DNA of 64,000 nucleotides, taken from Streptomyces xylophagus (GTDB lineage: Bacteria; Actinomycetota; Actinomycetes; Streptomycetales; Streptomycetaceae). A program made the position numbers and the translations under genes. Location: assembly GCF_000716435.1 (NCBI RefSeq), contig NZ_JNWO01000003.1, positions 310,001 through 374,000 on the forward strand, read 5' to 3'. Under the pieces are notes generated by a model that saw only the letters and a program-made list of their open reading frames with translations, did not search any database and was not told where the DNA came from. Shown one piece after another: positions 1-8,230 of this stretch. Numbering within the stretch: the stretch's first letter is position 1; every line of letters begins with the position of its first letter.

Positions 1-120
1 TTTTTGGCACGGGTGTGCCGAGGGAGGGTGACGAGGGGGGAAGCGGGCATGCCGAACAGCCACGGTGAGGGGGGAGTACGCCCGTGAAAGGTGATCAGAA
101 AGTGGTGTCGGGGGTCGAGG

Positions 121-1158
121 TCAGCGCGTCTCGGTGGACGGCGTACCGGTGCCGGGCCCCGTGCTGGCACGGAGCGAGATCGGCGGCGCGAGCAGGTGGT
201 GCCGGGGCGGCGCGTCGGGCTGGTCGATCCGCTCGACGAGGAGGTCGACGGCGTGTCGGCCCATCTCCTCCGCCGGTACGTCCGCCGCGGTGAGCTGCGG
301 GGTCACCGTCTCCGCCCACCGGCCGGCCACGACTCCGGTGACGGAGAAGTCGCGCGGTACATGACGGCCGGCCTGGGCCAGTCCGCGGTAAAGGCCGCCG
401 AGCGCGGCCTCGTTGAGGGTGACCAGGGCCGTGGTGGCCGGGTCGTCGAGCAGGATCTGTTCCAGGCACGCCTGGCCGGACGCGGCGTCGTCCCCACAGC
501 AGTACGTCCGCACGGTCAGCCCGCGCTCGGCCGCGGCCTTGGTGAAGCCGTCCAACCCGCGGTGGGCCGACTCGTATCCGGCCCGCAGCAACTGCTCGGG
601 ACGATTGACGAAGGCGACCCTGCGGTGGCCGAGGTCCGCGAGGTGGTGCACGCAGGCCGCCGCCAGCGCGGTGTGGTCCAGGCCGACCCACCAGGTGCCT
701 TCGGGATGCGCGGTGCGGCCGATGGCGACGGAGGGGAAGCCGAGGGCGGCCAGGTGATCGACCCGGTCGTCCTCCAGCCGGATCTCCATCAGGATCGCGC
801 CGTCGACCCGCCGCTCCCCCAGCATCCGCTGGAACGAGCGGTCGCTGTCGACGCCGCTGGGTGACAGCAGCACGTCGTAGTCGTGGGCCGCGGCGGCCTC
901 CACCACGCTGCCGATGAAGTCGAGTTGCATACCGGTGTAGTGATTGCCGGCCGGCGGGAAGACCAGGCCGATCGTGTTGGTCCGGCCGTTGGCCAGGGCG
1001 CGCGCACTGGCATTGGGCCGGTAGCCCAGCTCGTCGATGACACGCTGGATCTTCCGGCGGGTCTCCTCCGACACCGGGCGCTTGCCGCTCAGTGCGACGG
1101 ACACGGTGCTCCGCGAGACACCGGCCCGCCGGGCGATCTCACCGATGTTCACGGGCAC
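121..1158 (-). CDS. LacI-family transcriptional regulator
   Basis: 345-residue LacI/GalR repressor. The N-terminal helix-turn-helix (about residues 5-50, IGEIARRAGVSRSTVSVALSG) is followed by the hinge helix (RPNASARALANGRT) and a periplasmic-binding-protein-like effector domain to about residue 330. Length is normal for the family. It starts at ATG 1158, and two copies of the palindrome TCGAACCGGTTCGA/C lie just upstream. A third lies before the divergent glycoside hydrolase gene. The central CG and overall symmetry are typical of LacI operators, so I infer that it represses itself and the hydrolase, released by a sugar from the hydrolase substrate. The ligand cannot be read from sequence. 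Confidence 0.95.
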   Translation of the reverse strand: MPVNIGEIARRAGVSRSTVSVALSGKRPVSEETRRKIQRVIDELGYRPNASARALANGRTNTIGLVFPPAGNHYTGMQLDFIGSVVEAAAAHDYDVLLSPSGVDSDRSFQRMLGERRVDGAILMEIRLEDDRVDHLAALGFPSVAIGRTAHPEGTWWVGLDHTALAAACVHHLADLGHRRVAFVNRPEQLLRAGYESAHRGLDGFTKAAAERGLTVRTYCCGDDAASGQACLEQILLDDPATTALVTLNEAALGGLYRGLAQAGRHVPRDFSVTGVVAGRWAETVTPQLTAADVPAEEMGRHAVDLLVERIDQPDAPPRHHLLAPPISLRASTGPGTGTPSTETR

Positions 1159-1170
1159 TCCCTGGATGGA

Positions 1171-1184
1171 TCGAACCGGTTCGA
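1171..1184. promoter_or_regulatory. LacI operator copy 1
   Basis: Perfect 14-bp palindrome TCGAACCGGTTCGA, 12 bp upstream of the lacI-type start codon. Position suggests autoregulation. Confidence 0.8.
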
Positions 1185-1209
1185 CGTTGCGTAGGGCGAC
1201 AGCCGGTCA

Positions 1210-1223
1210 TCGAACCGGTTCGC
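1210..1223. promoter_or_regulatory. LacI operator copy 2
   Basis: TCGAACCGGTTCGC, one base from the perfect palindrome. Centre-to-centre distance from copy 1 is 39 bp, close to four helical turns, so two dimers could lie on the same DNA face. Confidence 0.75.
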
Positions 1224-1378
1224 GTGAAGTGAAGGTAGGAACAACCCCGGCGGCTGTCAACACCTCGCACCGCATCTTCTCGTAACTCCCCTGGAATCCA
1301 GGGTGAGCTGACACGACTCCTCGCGTCAGAGGTATTGCCGCCGGATTTCCGCGGTGCTAGCTTCCCGGCCCAGCACTA

Positions 1379-1392
1379 TCGAACCGGTTCGA
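1379..1392. promoter_or_regulatory. LacI operator copy 3, before the glycoside hydrolase
   Basis: Perfect 14-bp palindrome TCGAACCGGTTCGA, 48 bp upstream of the GTG start of the secreted hydrolase. It is in a position to block that promoter. Confidence 0.8.
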
Positions 1393-1440
1393 CAACGCTC
1401 GTCCGGTGTCCGCACCCGCACGGAAACCACGGAGACCCCA

Positions 1441-4128
1441 GTGCGACGAAGACGAAAGAGAACGACGGGAGCCGGCGCCGCGGTGGCGGCGATCCTCGCC
1501 ACCCTGCTCGCCGCCCCCTCCGCCGGCACCGCTCACGCCGCCGACGCGGAACGCCTCTCCATCGATCTGGCCGCCGACACCGGTGCCTTCCACGGCGGCG
1601 CAGCCGGCTCGCTGTACGGGATCTACGGCGACGGGGCCCCGAGCCGCAACCTCATCGAGGGCATGCACCTTCAGACCGTGTCCACCAAAGCGCAGGACGG
1701 CCCCCAGCACCCGGGCGCGGACGCGCTGGAGGTCCTGCCACCGCTCGTCGACTCGGGCGGCAAGGACGTCTACATCTACATGACCGACATCTACCGCGGC
1801 TTCCCGTACCAGTGGCCGGGCGACAGCGGCCCCGAGCGGCTCGCGGACTTCAAGGCGAAGATCAAGAAGCAGGTCGACCAGGTCAGGACGATGGGCGCCT
1901 ACAAGGACCACGTCGTCTACGTCCCCTTCAACGAGCCCGAGGGGAACATGTTCGGCTCGGGCGCGTGGAGCTACAACAACGTCTCCTGGCTCAACGACCC
2001 GCAGTACTTCTTCGCGGCCTGGAAGGAGGTCTACCACCTCATCAAGGACGAGGACCCGGACGCCAGGATCGCGGGCCCGAACACCTCGATCCTCTACGAC
2101 CAGGTCAAGGGCTTCCTGCAGTACGCCAAGGCCAACGACGTCGTCCCGGACGTGATGACCTGGCACGAACTGTCCTCACCCGCCGCGGTCCGTACGAACG
2201 TGACCAAGTACCGGCAGTGGGAGAAGGACGCGGGCATCGGCCCGCTGCCGATCAACGTCAACGAGTACGGCCACAACTACCACCTCTCCGTGCCCGGCCA
2301 GGTCGTCCAGTGGGTCTCCGCCATCGAGGAGTCCAAGATCGACGCGGACCTGGCCTACTGGAACATCGACGGCAACCTCAACGACTCTGCCGTCGACGCC
2401 AATCGGGGCAACGGCCAGTGGTGGCTGTTCAACGCCTACGGCCAGATGTCCGGACACACCGTGCAGGTGACCGCCCCGCACCCCAACCAGCAGTACACCC
2501 TGCAGGGCGTGGCCACGCTGGACACGAAGAAGAAGCAGTCGCGTGCCCTCTTCGGCGGCAAGAGCGGAGACGCCGACGTCGTCTTCCGGAACATCGACCC
2601 CAAGCTGTTCGGTACGACGGTGCACGCCACCGTGCAGGAGATCCCGTGGACCGGACAGGTAGGTGACTCGGCGCAGCCGTTGCGGCTCGCGGACCAGGAG
2701 GTCGCCGTCGGCGAGGACGGCTCGGTGACCCTGCCGATGACCGGCATGAACGAGATGTCCGCCTACCAGGTCATCCTCTCCCCCGGCGGCCACGGCGGGA
2801 CGTCGGCCCAGCCTTCGGTCAGTTGGCGGGGGACGTACGAGGCTGAGAACGCCACCTACACCGGCAAGGGTTACTCCAAGAACGGGCCCGAGGGCACACC
2901 CTCGAACGTGGGCGGGTTCGCGACCAGCGGCAACTACAACGTCGGCGGTCTGCGCACCGGATCGGACGGGGTGCTCGCCTTCGACGTGGACGTCCCGAAG
3001 GACGGCACGTACGACCTCAGTGTCTTCGCCAACTCCTACAACCTGTACGGCCTGGTGCAGGAGCAGGGCCCCACCAACGTCTTCCTGCGCGTCGACGGCA
3101 CGGACCCGCAGGAACTGCTCCTGCCGCTCGGCTACAAGTGGGTGGTCTGGGGACACACCGACACCACCGTGCAGTTGACCGCCGGCCGGCACCGGATCAC
3201 GCTTTCGGCGCAGGACGCCGACTTGGGCGTCACGAAGGGCGACGCGATCATCGACAAGATGGACCTGTCCCTGCGCGACAAGAACGTGACCAGCCCCGCG
3301 ATCTACGAGGCCGAGTACGCCACTCTCACCGGGACCCGGCCGCAGTACACGTACCGGGGTGCCTCCGGACCGGGCGCCGTACCCCTGTCCAAGGGCGCGT
3401 CCGCGACCTTCTGGGTCTACTCCCCCACCGACGGTGAAGCGACCCTGGCGCTCGACCAACTCGGCGACGGGCGGGCGGAGTTGTCCCTCAACGGCGAGAA
3501 GCTGGGTGTTGCCAAGGCAGGCCACGGGAAGAAGGGCACTGACGTGGTGCGGGCGTTCCTGTCCGGCGGCATCAACAAGGTCACCGTGACCGGCGCCTCC
3601 CACGGTGTTGTGCTGGACCGGCTCCGGGTCGCACCTTCCAGCGACTCGTCGGCGACGAAGGTGTACCAGGCGGAGGACGGCACGCCGAGTGGAGCCGCCA
3701 AGGTCACCGACGCGTACACGTTCGCCAAGGGCGGCAAGGCGGTCACCGGCATCGGGGACGGCAAGGCCAACGCCCTCACCGTCGACGTCTTCGCCGAGCG
3801 GGCCGGACGGCACGCGGTGACCATCCGCTACTCCAACGCCGAACAGGCACCGGCCACGCACTACAACCCCGACCCGATCACCCGTCACGCCGACCTCTCG
3901 GTCAACGGCGGACCGGCGAAGCGGGTGCTGTTCCCGACCACCTTCCACTTCAACGCCTTCCGGGAGCTGACCGTCCCGGTGACGCTGAAGAAGGGGACCA
4001 ACCAACTCACCTTCACGGCCGAGGAGTTGCCCGATTTCAACGGCGACACCTACAACCAGTACGACCAACGGTCCCCGTACGCACCGGTGATCGACCAGCT
4101 CGCGGTCACCCCGCTGTCGGAGAGGTAA
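1441..4128 (+). CDS. Secreted clan GH-A-like glycoside hydrolase with three CBM6/35-like modules
   Basis: 895 residues from GTG 1441, chosen because GGAGACCCCA precedes it and a signal peptide begins at once (RRRRKRT, hydrophobic run, AHA cleavage region). Upstream in-frame ATGs would overlap the operator. Residues about 40-440 form a TIM-barrel-type catalytic region with FNEPEG (Glu165, candidate acid/base) and NVNEYGHNY (Glu275, candidate nucleophile). Their roughly 110-residue spacing fits clan A families such as GH39. Three modules follow, opening with YEAENA (Tyr466), YEAEYA (Tyr622) and YQAEDG (Tyr742), the hallmark start of CBM6/CBM35 domains. It probably acts outside the cell on plant hemicellulose or arabinogalactan side chains; exact substrate unknown. 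Likely controlled by the adjacent LacI protein. Confidence 0.85.
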   Translation: MRRRRKRTTGAGAAVAAILATLLAAPSAGTAHAADAERLSIDLAADTGAFHGGAAGSLYGIYGDGAPSRNLIEGMHLQTVSTKAQDGPQHPGADALEVLPPLVDSGGKDVYIYMTDIYRGFPYQWPGDSGPERLADFKAKIKKQVDQVRTMGAYKDHVVYVPFNEPEGNMFGSGAWSYNNVSWLNDPQYFFAAWKEVYHLIKDEDPDARIAGPNTSILYDQVKGFLQYAKANDVVPDVMTWHELSSPAAVRTNVTKYRQWEKDAGIGPLPINVNEYGHNYHLSVPGQVVQWVSAIEESKIDADLAYWNIDGNLNDSAVDANRGNGQWWLFNAYGQMSGHTVQVTAPHPNQQYTLQGVATLDTKKKQSRALFGGKSGDADVVFRNIDPKLFGTTVHATVQEIPWTGQVGDSAQPLRLADQEVAVGEDGSVTLPMTGMNEMSAYQVILSPGGHGGTSAQPSVSWRGTYEAENATYTGKGYSKNGPEGTPSNVGGFATSGNYNVGGLRTGSDGVLAFDVDVPKDGTYDLSVFANSYNLYGLVQEQGPTNVFLRVDGTDPQELLLPLGYKWVVWGHTDTTVQLTAGRHRITLSAQDADLGVTKGDAIIDKMDLSLRDKNVTSPAIYEAEYATLTGTRPQYTYRGASGPGAVPLSKGASATFWVYSPTDGEATLALDQLGDGRAELSLNGEKLGVAKAGHGKKGTDVVRAFLSGGINKVTVTGASHGVVLDRLRVAPSSDSSATKVYQAEDGTPSGAAKVTDAYTFAKGGKAVTGIGDGKANALTVDVFAERAGRHAVTIRYSNAEQAPATHYNPDPITRHADLSVNGGPAKRVLFPTTFHFNAFRELTVPVTLKKGTNQLTFTAEELPDFNGDTYNQYDQRSPYAPVIDQLAVTPLSER

Positions 4129-4145
4129 CCGCTCCGGACGTGGTG

Positions 4146-4189
4146 GCGCGGCAGGCACGGGTGGCCGTCAGGGCCCGTGCCTGCCGCGC
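4146..4189. terminator. Bidirectional terminator
   Basis: Perfect 16-bp stem (arms 4146-4161 and 4174-4189) with a 12-base loop, between the convergent hydrolase and cutinase genes. There is no U-tract, as is usual for Streptomyces. Confidence 0.8.
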
Positions 4190-4202
4190 TCTCCGGGGAG
4201 GC

Positions 4203-5072
4203 CTACATCGGGCAGGTGTTCTGGAAGGCAACGGTGTTGGCGTCGTTGGGAGTTGGGCAGATGAACTGGTCGTAGCGGGTGTCGTTGTCGACGAAGCGTT
4301 TGAGCCAGACGATGCTGTACTCGGCGACCGTGGTGTTCGGGCTGGCGAAGGTGAAGTGGTCGGCGTTCCTCAGCTCGATGAACGCCTTGTCGTGGTCGTT
4401 CGTCAGGGCGTTGTAGGCGGGCAGGGTGAAGGTGTCGACCGGGGCGACGGTGTCCCCGTCGGCGCCGAAGATCATGGTGGGCACGGTGATCTGGTCGCCG
4501 ACGTTGACGACGTCCCAGGGCGCCAGCGCGATGGCCGCCTTGAGCGACGGGGTGCTCGCCGCGCTCTCCAGCGTGCCGCCGCCGCCCATCGACCAGCCCA
4601 TCACGGCTGTCCGGGTGGGGTCGATCTCGTTCTTCACCGCGCTCTTGGTCGTCAAGTAGCTGAGCGCGGCGAGTTGTTGGTTGCTGCGGTCGGTCGGGAA
4701 GTCCCACAGCGCGTTGCTGTCCAGGGTCATCACCACGAAGCCCTGGGAGGCGAGCCGGGGCCCGTACCAGGCGATCTCCGCCTGCGGTGCGACGAAGCCC
4801 GGCATGATGACCACGGCGCCGAAGGTGCCCTGGCTGGTGTCGGTCGGGAAGTAGATGGTGCCGTTGTTGAAGCCCGAGCCGCTGCCCGAGGGGACGACGA
4901 CCGAGGCGACGGTGAACGGCCCGGTCTCGGCGGTGACGCTCGCCAGGGTCGGGGCCGGGCCGCGCTGGTAGGGATTGCCGGCGGCGGCCTGGGCGGGGGC
5001 GATGAAGCCGAGGGCGATCGAGGCGACGATCGCGAGGATCGTCATGAGCGCTCGGGGGCGGAGCAGTTTCAC
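4203..5072 (-). CDS. Secreted cutinase / PET-hydrolase-like polyester hydrolase
   Basis: 289 residues from GTG 5072, preferred over an upstream start because GGGAGGA lies six bases before it and a signal peptide follows (KLLRPRALM, hydrophobic run, AQA). The mature N-terminus NPYQRGPAPT is the typical opening of actinobacterial cutinases. The catalytic triad is visible: Ser161 in GWSMGGGGT, Asp207 in GADGDTVAP, His239 in NADHFTF. The C-terminal cysteines (FICPTP ... NTCPM) can form the usual disulfide. It should hydrolyse cutin and other polyesters outside the cell. Its start lies 22 bp after the stop of the upstream secreted-protein gene, so the two are probably one operon, with a TetR gene nearby. 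Confidence 0.9.
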   Translation of the reverse strand: MKLLRPRALMTILAIVASIALGFIAPAQAAAGNPYQRGPAPTLASVTAETGPFTVASVVVPSGSGSGFNNGTIYFPTDTSQGTFGAVVIMPGFVAPQAEIAWYGPRLASQGFVVMTLDSNALWDFPTDRSNQQLAALSYLTTKSAVKNEIDPTRTAVMGWSMGGGGTLESAASTPSLKAAIALAPWDVVNVGDQITVPTMIFGADGDTVAPVDTFTLPAYNALTNDHDKAFIELRNADHFTFASPNTTVAEYSIVWLKRFVDNDTRYDQFICPTPNDANTVAFQNTCPM

Positions 5073-5094
5073 GGAAGTCCTCCCGGACGCGCTG

Positions 5095-5757
5095 TCAGTT
5101 GACGTAGATGGCGGGGGCGCCGCTGACACTGCTGTCGACCACGGGGGCGTAGGTGGCCGTGAAGTAGCCGTTGCCCGCGCACAGCACCGAGCCGGAGAAC
5201 TTGGTGAACGCCTGGTTGGTGAAGCTCAGGCTGGTGGCGCTGTTGGAGCTCACGGCGGCGAGGCTGGGCGCCCGGTAGACGCAGGTGACGGAGCCCAGCA
5301 GGGTGGAGAGCACCACCGTGGTCTGGATCGTGCTGCCCGAGGCCGGGGTCACCGTGACGGTGCCGTCGGAGGAGGCGGCGGTGCTGTAGGGCAGGTTGTT
5401 GACGGTGATGCTCCGCACCCCGGTGACGCCGAGGACGTTGCTGGTGCAGCCGCTGAAGGTCTGGGCGGTCGCGGACTCGGTGGCGGTGCCCGGGGCGGCG
5501 GGGTTGTCCGTCACCGTGGCGGAGAGCGTCGAACCGGTGCAGGTGATGCCTGATGTGCCGCCGCTGCTGGTGGCGAGGGTGGCGTTGGTGCCGCTGGCCA
5601 GGGAGGCGGTGAGTACGTCGCCGACGGAGACGGCGGTGCCGGCGGCGCTGCCGTAGGTGAGCACGGCGCTGTCCGCCGAGGCGGTGGTGGCGGGGAGGAG
5701 CGCCAGGGCCGCGACGGCAGCGGTGGCGGCGAGGGCGGAAGCGGTGTTTCTGCGCAT
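5095..5757 (-). CDS. Secreted protein of unknown function, partner of the cutinase
   Basis: 220 residues from ATG 5757, preceded by AGAGGA. A signal peptide (MRRNTASALAATAAVAALAL ... ASA) leads into a Ser/Thr/Ala-rich, probably all-beta domain with four or five cysteines that could pair. No catalytic motif is recognised. It precedes the cutinase in the same transcription unit. The context suggests an extracellular role such as binding a polymer surface, but this is inference only. Confidence 0.8.
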   Translation of the reverse strand: MRRNTASALAATAAVAALALLPATTASADSAVLTYGSAAGTAVSVGDVLTASLASGTNATLATSSGGTSGITCTGSTLSATVTDNPAAPGTATESATAQTFSGCTSNVLGVTGVRSITVNNLPYSTAASSDGTVTVTPASGSTIQTTVVLSTLLGSVTCVYRAPSLAAVSSNSATSLSFTNQAFTKFSGSVLCAGNGYFTATYAPVVDSSVSGAPAIYVN

Positions 5758-5888
5758 GCGGGGTCCTCTGACATACAGGGGTGTGGGTGGCGAGGACGGG
5801 TCGCTCCCCCGGCTCAGGGGTGAAGGCAGCGACCCGCGCAGGGTGGTTCCCGGACTGCGGGAACCACCGGACCGGTGCACGCCTCTGA

Positions 5889-5900
5889 CCTGACGTCAGG
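5889..5900. promoter_or_regulatory. Candidate TetR operator (perfect palindrome)
   Basis: CCTGACGTCAGG, a perfect 12-bp palindrome in the 304-bp divergent region 5758-6061 between the secreted-protein/cutinase unit and the TetR gene. The rest of that region holds no gene that I can see. It is AT-richer near 5990-6035, where the TetR promoter probably lies. Confidence 0.45.
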
Positions 5901-6061
5901 GGCGCGAGGGCACTTGTTGGCGGCCTTGCGGGTACGTGACACTGACGGCTCCGGCGGCGTCCCGCCGCAGGTCCGCGCAAGAAGAAAACCTGTGAGAGTT
6001 GTAAACCTGACGGGTATTCAAGTCAATACAATGCGGGGAAGTTCGCGAGGAAGGACGTGGA

Positions 6062-6763
6062 ATGGCGACAGGCCCGTCGGTGCCGCCCGCGCTCGTGCTG
6101 CCCGGTACCCGCATGGCACGCGACCCTGAGCGCTCGCTGCGGCGAGGGCCGAGGCGCACCTCACCGGAGGTGGTCGCCGCCAACCAGCGCGACCGGCTGC
6201 TCGACGGCTTCGTCCGCACCGTCGCCCAGGTCGGCTACGCCCACACCCGGGTCAGCGACATCTGCCAGGCGGCGGGCGTGACCAGGCCGGTCTTCTACGA
6301 CCTCTTCAAGGGCAAGGAGGACGCCTTCCTCGCCGCGCACCGGTACGGCACGACCATGGTCATCGGTGCCATGGAGGAGGCCCACGCCAAGGCCCCGGAC
6401 TGGCCGAGCGCGGTGCGTGCCGGGCTCGGCGCGCTGCTCGGCATACTCGCCGACGCGCCCGCGTTCGCGGTCATGGCCATCGTGGAGATCGACGCGGTCG
6501 GCCCCGCCGGGCGAGAGGCGCGGGAGGGGCTGCTGGCCCGCTTCCGGGACTTCTTCACCGACCTGCCGGAGACGGAACTGCCCATCCCCACCGAGGAGTT
6601 GATCGACACGGTGGTCGGTGGGGTGTACTCCGCGATCTACCGGCGGATCGCCGCGGGCCGGGCCGCGGAGTTGCCGGGCCTGCTGCCCGGTCTGACCTTC
6701 TCCGTGCTGGCACCCTTCCTGGGCCCGGAACGCGCCGCCGCCTGTCTGACCCCGGACGTCTGA
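6062..6763 (+). CDS. TetR/AcrR-family regulator
   Basis: 233 residues. An N-terminal extension of about 40 residues precedes a standard TetR helix-turn-helix (RDRLLDGFVRTVAQVGYAHT ... VSDICQAAGVTRPVFYDLF, about residues 43-90), then an all-helical ligand domain. AAGGACGTGG precedes ATG 6062. It is divergent from the secreted-protein/cutinase genes and is the obvious candidate to control them. The ligand is unknown. Confidence 0.92.
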   Translation: MATGPSVPPALVLPGTRMARDPERSLRRGPRRTSPEVVAANQRDRLLDGFVRTVAQVGYAHTRVSDICQAAGVTRPVFYDLFKGKEDAFLAAHRYGTTMVIGAMEEAHAKAPDWPSAVRAGLGALLGILADAPAFAVMAIVEIDAVGPAGREAREGLLARFRDFFTDLPETELPIPTEELIDTVVGGVYSAIYRRIAAGRAAELPGLLPGLTFSVLAPFLGPERAAACLTPDV

Positions 6764-6794
6764 TCCGAGGAACCTGTTCGCGTTCGCACCCGCT

Positions 6795-7571
6795 TCAGCA
6801 CGGCTTGCGCCACACCCCCAGCTCCAGTTTCTTCTGCATCGACGACAGCCTCAGCTTCCGCGACTCGGCGCAGAAACGGCCCGTCGGTACGGCGTACTCG
6901 ACGTGGAACACCGCCTTGTCGGCCGCGATGAACGGGGTGAGTTCCGCGCACTCGTGGTACTGGGCGCACTCCTCGTTGACCGCGAAGTCGAAATCGGGGA
7001 GGAGTTGGGCGATCTGCGGCAGGTCGTTCTTCAGGCCCACGGACAGCCCGCGTTCGTGGGCGATCGACGCGATCATCCGGTTGTAGCGGAGCTGGTCGGC
7101 GGCGGTGAGCGGGAACCCGGTGTCGTTGCTGTAGCCCTCCACCAGGTCGGGCTCCACCGCGTCGAAGCCCTTGTCGCGGCACATGTCGAAGCGCCGCTCC
7201 ATGATCGGCCGTAGTACGGCCAACTTGCGTATGTCCAGCCAGCGTTCGCCCGCCCAGCCGTTCTCCTTGCCGAGCAGCGAGCGGGGGAAGTCGGCCTTGT
7301 CGGGCCGGAAGTTCTCCCACGCGCCGACGTTGACGTAACAGATGACCTTGCGCCCGTCGCGGTGCAGCCGGGCCACGTCCGCCTTCGCGTTCTCGAAGCC
7401 GTCGATGTCGTAGACGGGCACGTCCACCGACGGGTCCACCCTGGTGTCGAGCTGCCACTGCCAGGCCAGCCCGGGGTGGGGCTGCCAGCGGCTCCCTTCC
7501 GGCTCCGAGCCGGAACAGCCCGCCAGTGCCAGGGTCAGCGCCAACAGGATCACTCGTGCCGTGTACCTCAT
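6795..7571 (-). CDS. GH114-like endo-alpha-1,4-galactosaminidase lipoprotein (Ega3-like)
   Basis: 258 residues from ATG 7571. A lipoprotein signal with lipobox LAGC (LALTLALAGCSG) anchors it outside the membrane. The body matches the endo-alpha-1,4-polygalactosaminidase family (GH114): WQWQLDT, VYDIDGFEN, KVICYVNVGAWE, GFDAVEPDLVEGY, VGLKNDLPQI, FHVEYA. The Asp/Glu pairs in these motifs are candidate catalytic residues. The family cleaves alpha-1,4-linked galactosamine polymers; the fungal member Ega3 belongs to the galactosaminogalactan (GAG) locus. It is the last gene of the eight-gene operon; its ATG overlaps the preceding stop as ATGA. Likely role: trimming or releasing the exported polymer. 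Confidence 0.85.
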   Translation of the reverse strand: MRYTARVILLALTLALAGCSGSEPEGSRWQPHPGLAWQWQLDTRVDPSVDVPVYDIDGFENAKADVARLHRDGRKVICYVNVGAWENFRPDKADFPRSLLGKENGWAGERWLDIRKLAVLRPIMERRFDMCRDKGFDAVEPDLVEGYSNDTGFPLTAADQLRYNRMIASIAHERGLSVGLKNDLPQIAQLLPDFDFAVNEECAQYHECAELTPFIAADKAVFHVEYAVPTGRFCAESRKLRLSSMQKKLELGVWRKPC

Positions 7572-8230
7572 CGATCCATTCCGGTCAGGGCGGGCGTCAA
7601 CTCTGCCCAGGGGTTGGGTAGTTCGCCGGTCACGGGGCCGCTGATCCCGGCGCCCCGCTGACGCGCTGTGCGCACCGCGAGCGGCACCAGCACCGCGGGG
7701 ACGCCGTAGACGAGATGGCACAGTCGCTCGGGTGGCAGGCGCATGGCCCATGACGGGCGGCTGAACACCGAGACATACGTCGACCAGTGGCCCTCGAAGG
7801 TGACGGTCACGTCGGCCAGCCGGGCGTAGCCGGGCGACGGGTGCATCCCGGGGTTGAGGACCACCGTCCCGGCGCCCAGCTTGCGCAGTGTCCGCACCAG
7901 CCGGCGGCAGGCGGGCAGCGCGTGCCGTGTCGCCGTCACCCGGTCGAGGAAGCAGCCGTCGGCCGCGTACCACTCCTGGTGCCGACGCAGGTCCGCCACG
8001 ACGTCGGCCCGTGCGCGTGTCCCGTAGTCGGTGTCGATGTAGCCGAGGAGTCGAGCGCCCGCGTCCTTGAGGGCACCGGCCGCCGCGGTGAACGCGGGGT
8101 CGGGGCGCTCGCCGGGCCCGTTCGCGGGGTTGAGGACCACGCCGTAGGTGCGCCCGGCCGCCTGGATCAACTGGTGCCAGGCGCCCGGGTCTTCGGCGGG
8201 GTGCACATACAGCGGAACGAGCAGGCTCAC
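7568..8230 (-). CDS. Spherulation-specific family 4 protein (GH135-like, Sph3-like)
   Basis: 220 residues from GTG 8230, which overlaps the upstream stop as GTGA. Family signatures: SLLVPLYVHP at the start, VVLNPANGPG, LGYIDTDYGTR, GCFLDRV and VTVTFEGHW. The Asp in FLDRV and Glu in TFEGH are candidate catalytic residues. Spherulin-4 proteins include the Aspergillus Sph3 glycosidase (GH135), which cleaves GalNAc-containing GAG and is needed to make it. The protein begins directly with the first barrel strand, and I see no signal peptide or membrane segment, so a cytoplasmic or non-classical location is implied. That is odd for this family. Confidence 0.85.
   Translation of the reverse strand: MSLLVPLYVHPAEDPGAWHQLIQAAGRTYGVVLNPANGPGERPDPAFTAAAGALKDAGARLLGYIDTDYGTRARADVVADLRRHQEWYAADGCFLDRVTATRHALPACRRLVRTLRKLGAGTVVLNPGMHPSPGYARLADVTVTFEGHWSTYVSVFSRPSWAMRLPPERLCHLVYGVPAVLVPLAVRTARQRGAGISGPVTGELPNPWAELTPALTGMDR

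Noticed and set aside
1..20. Hairpin GGCAC-GGGT-GTGCC next to TTTTT at the window edge
   Set aside because: The T-run precedes the stem on the plus strand and becomes an A-run after it on the minus strand, so it is not a terminator in either direction.
2176..4158. Long reverse-strand open frame (about 660 codons) over the glycoside hydrolase gene
   Set aside because: Mirror frame of a strongly coding high-GC gene; no domain motif, Val/Gly/Arg-rich nonsense composition, no ribosome site.
5999..6032. Possible -35/-10 (TTGTAA, TACAAT) before the TetR gene
   Set aside because: Spacing is about 22 bp, too long for a standard promoter; not listed as a feature.
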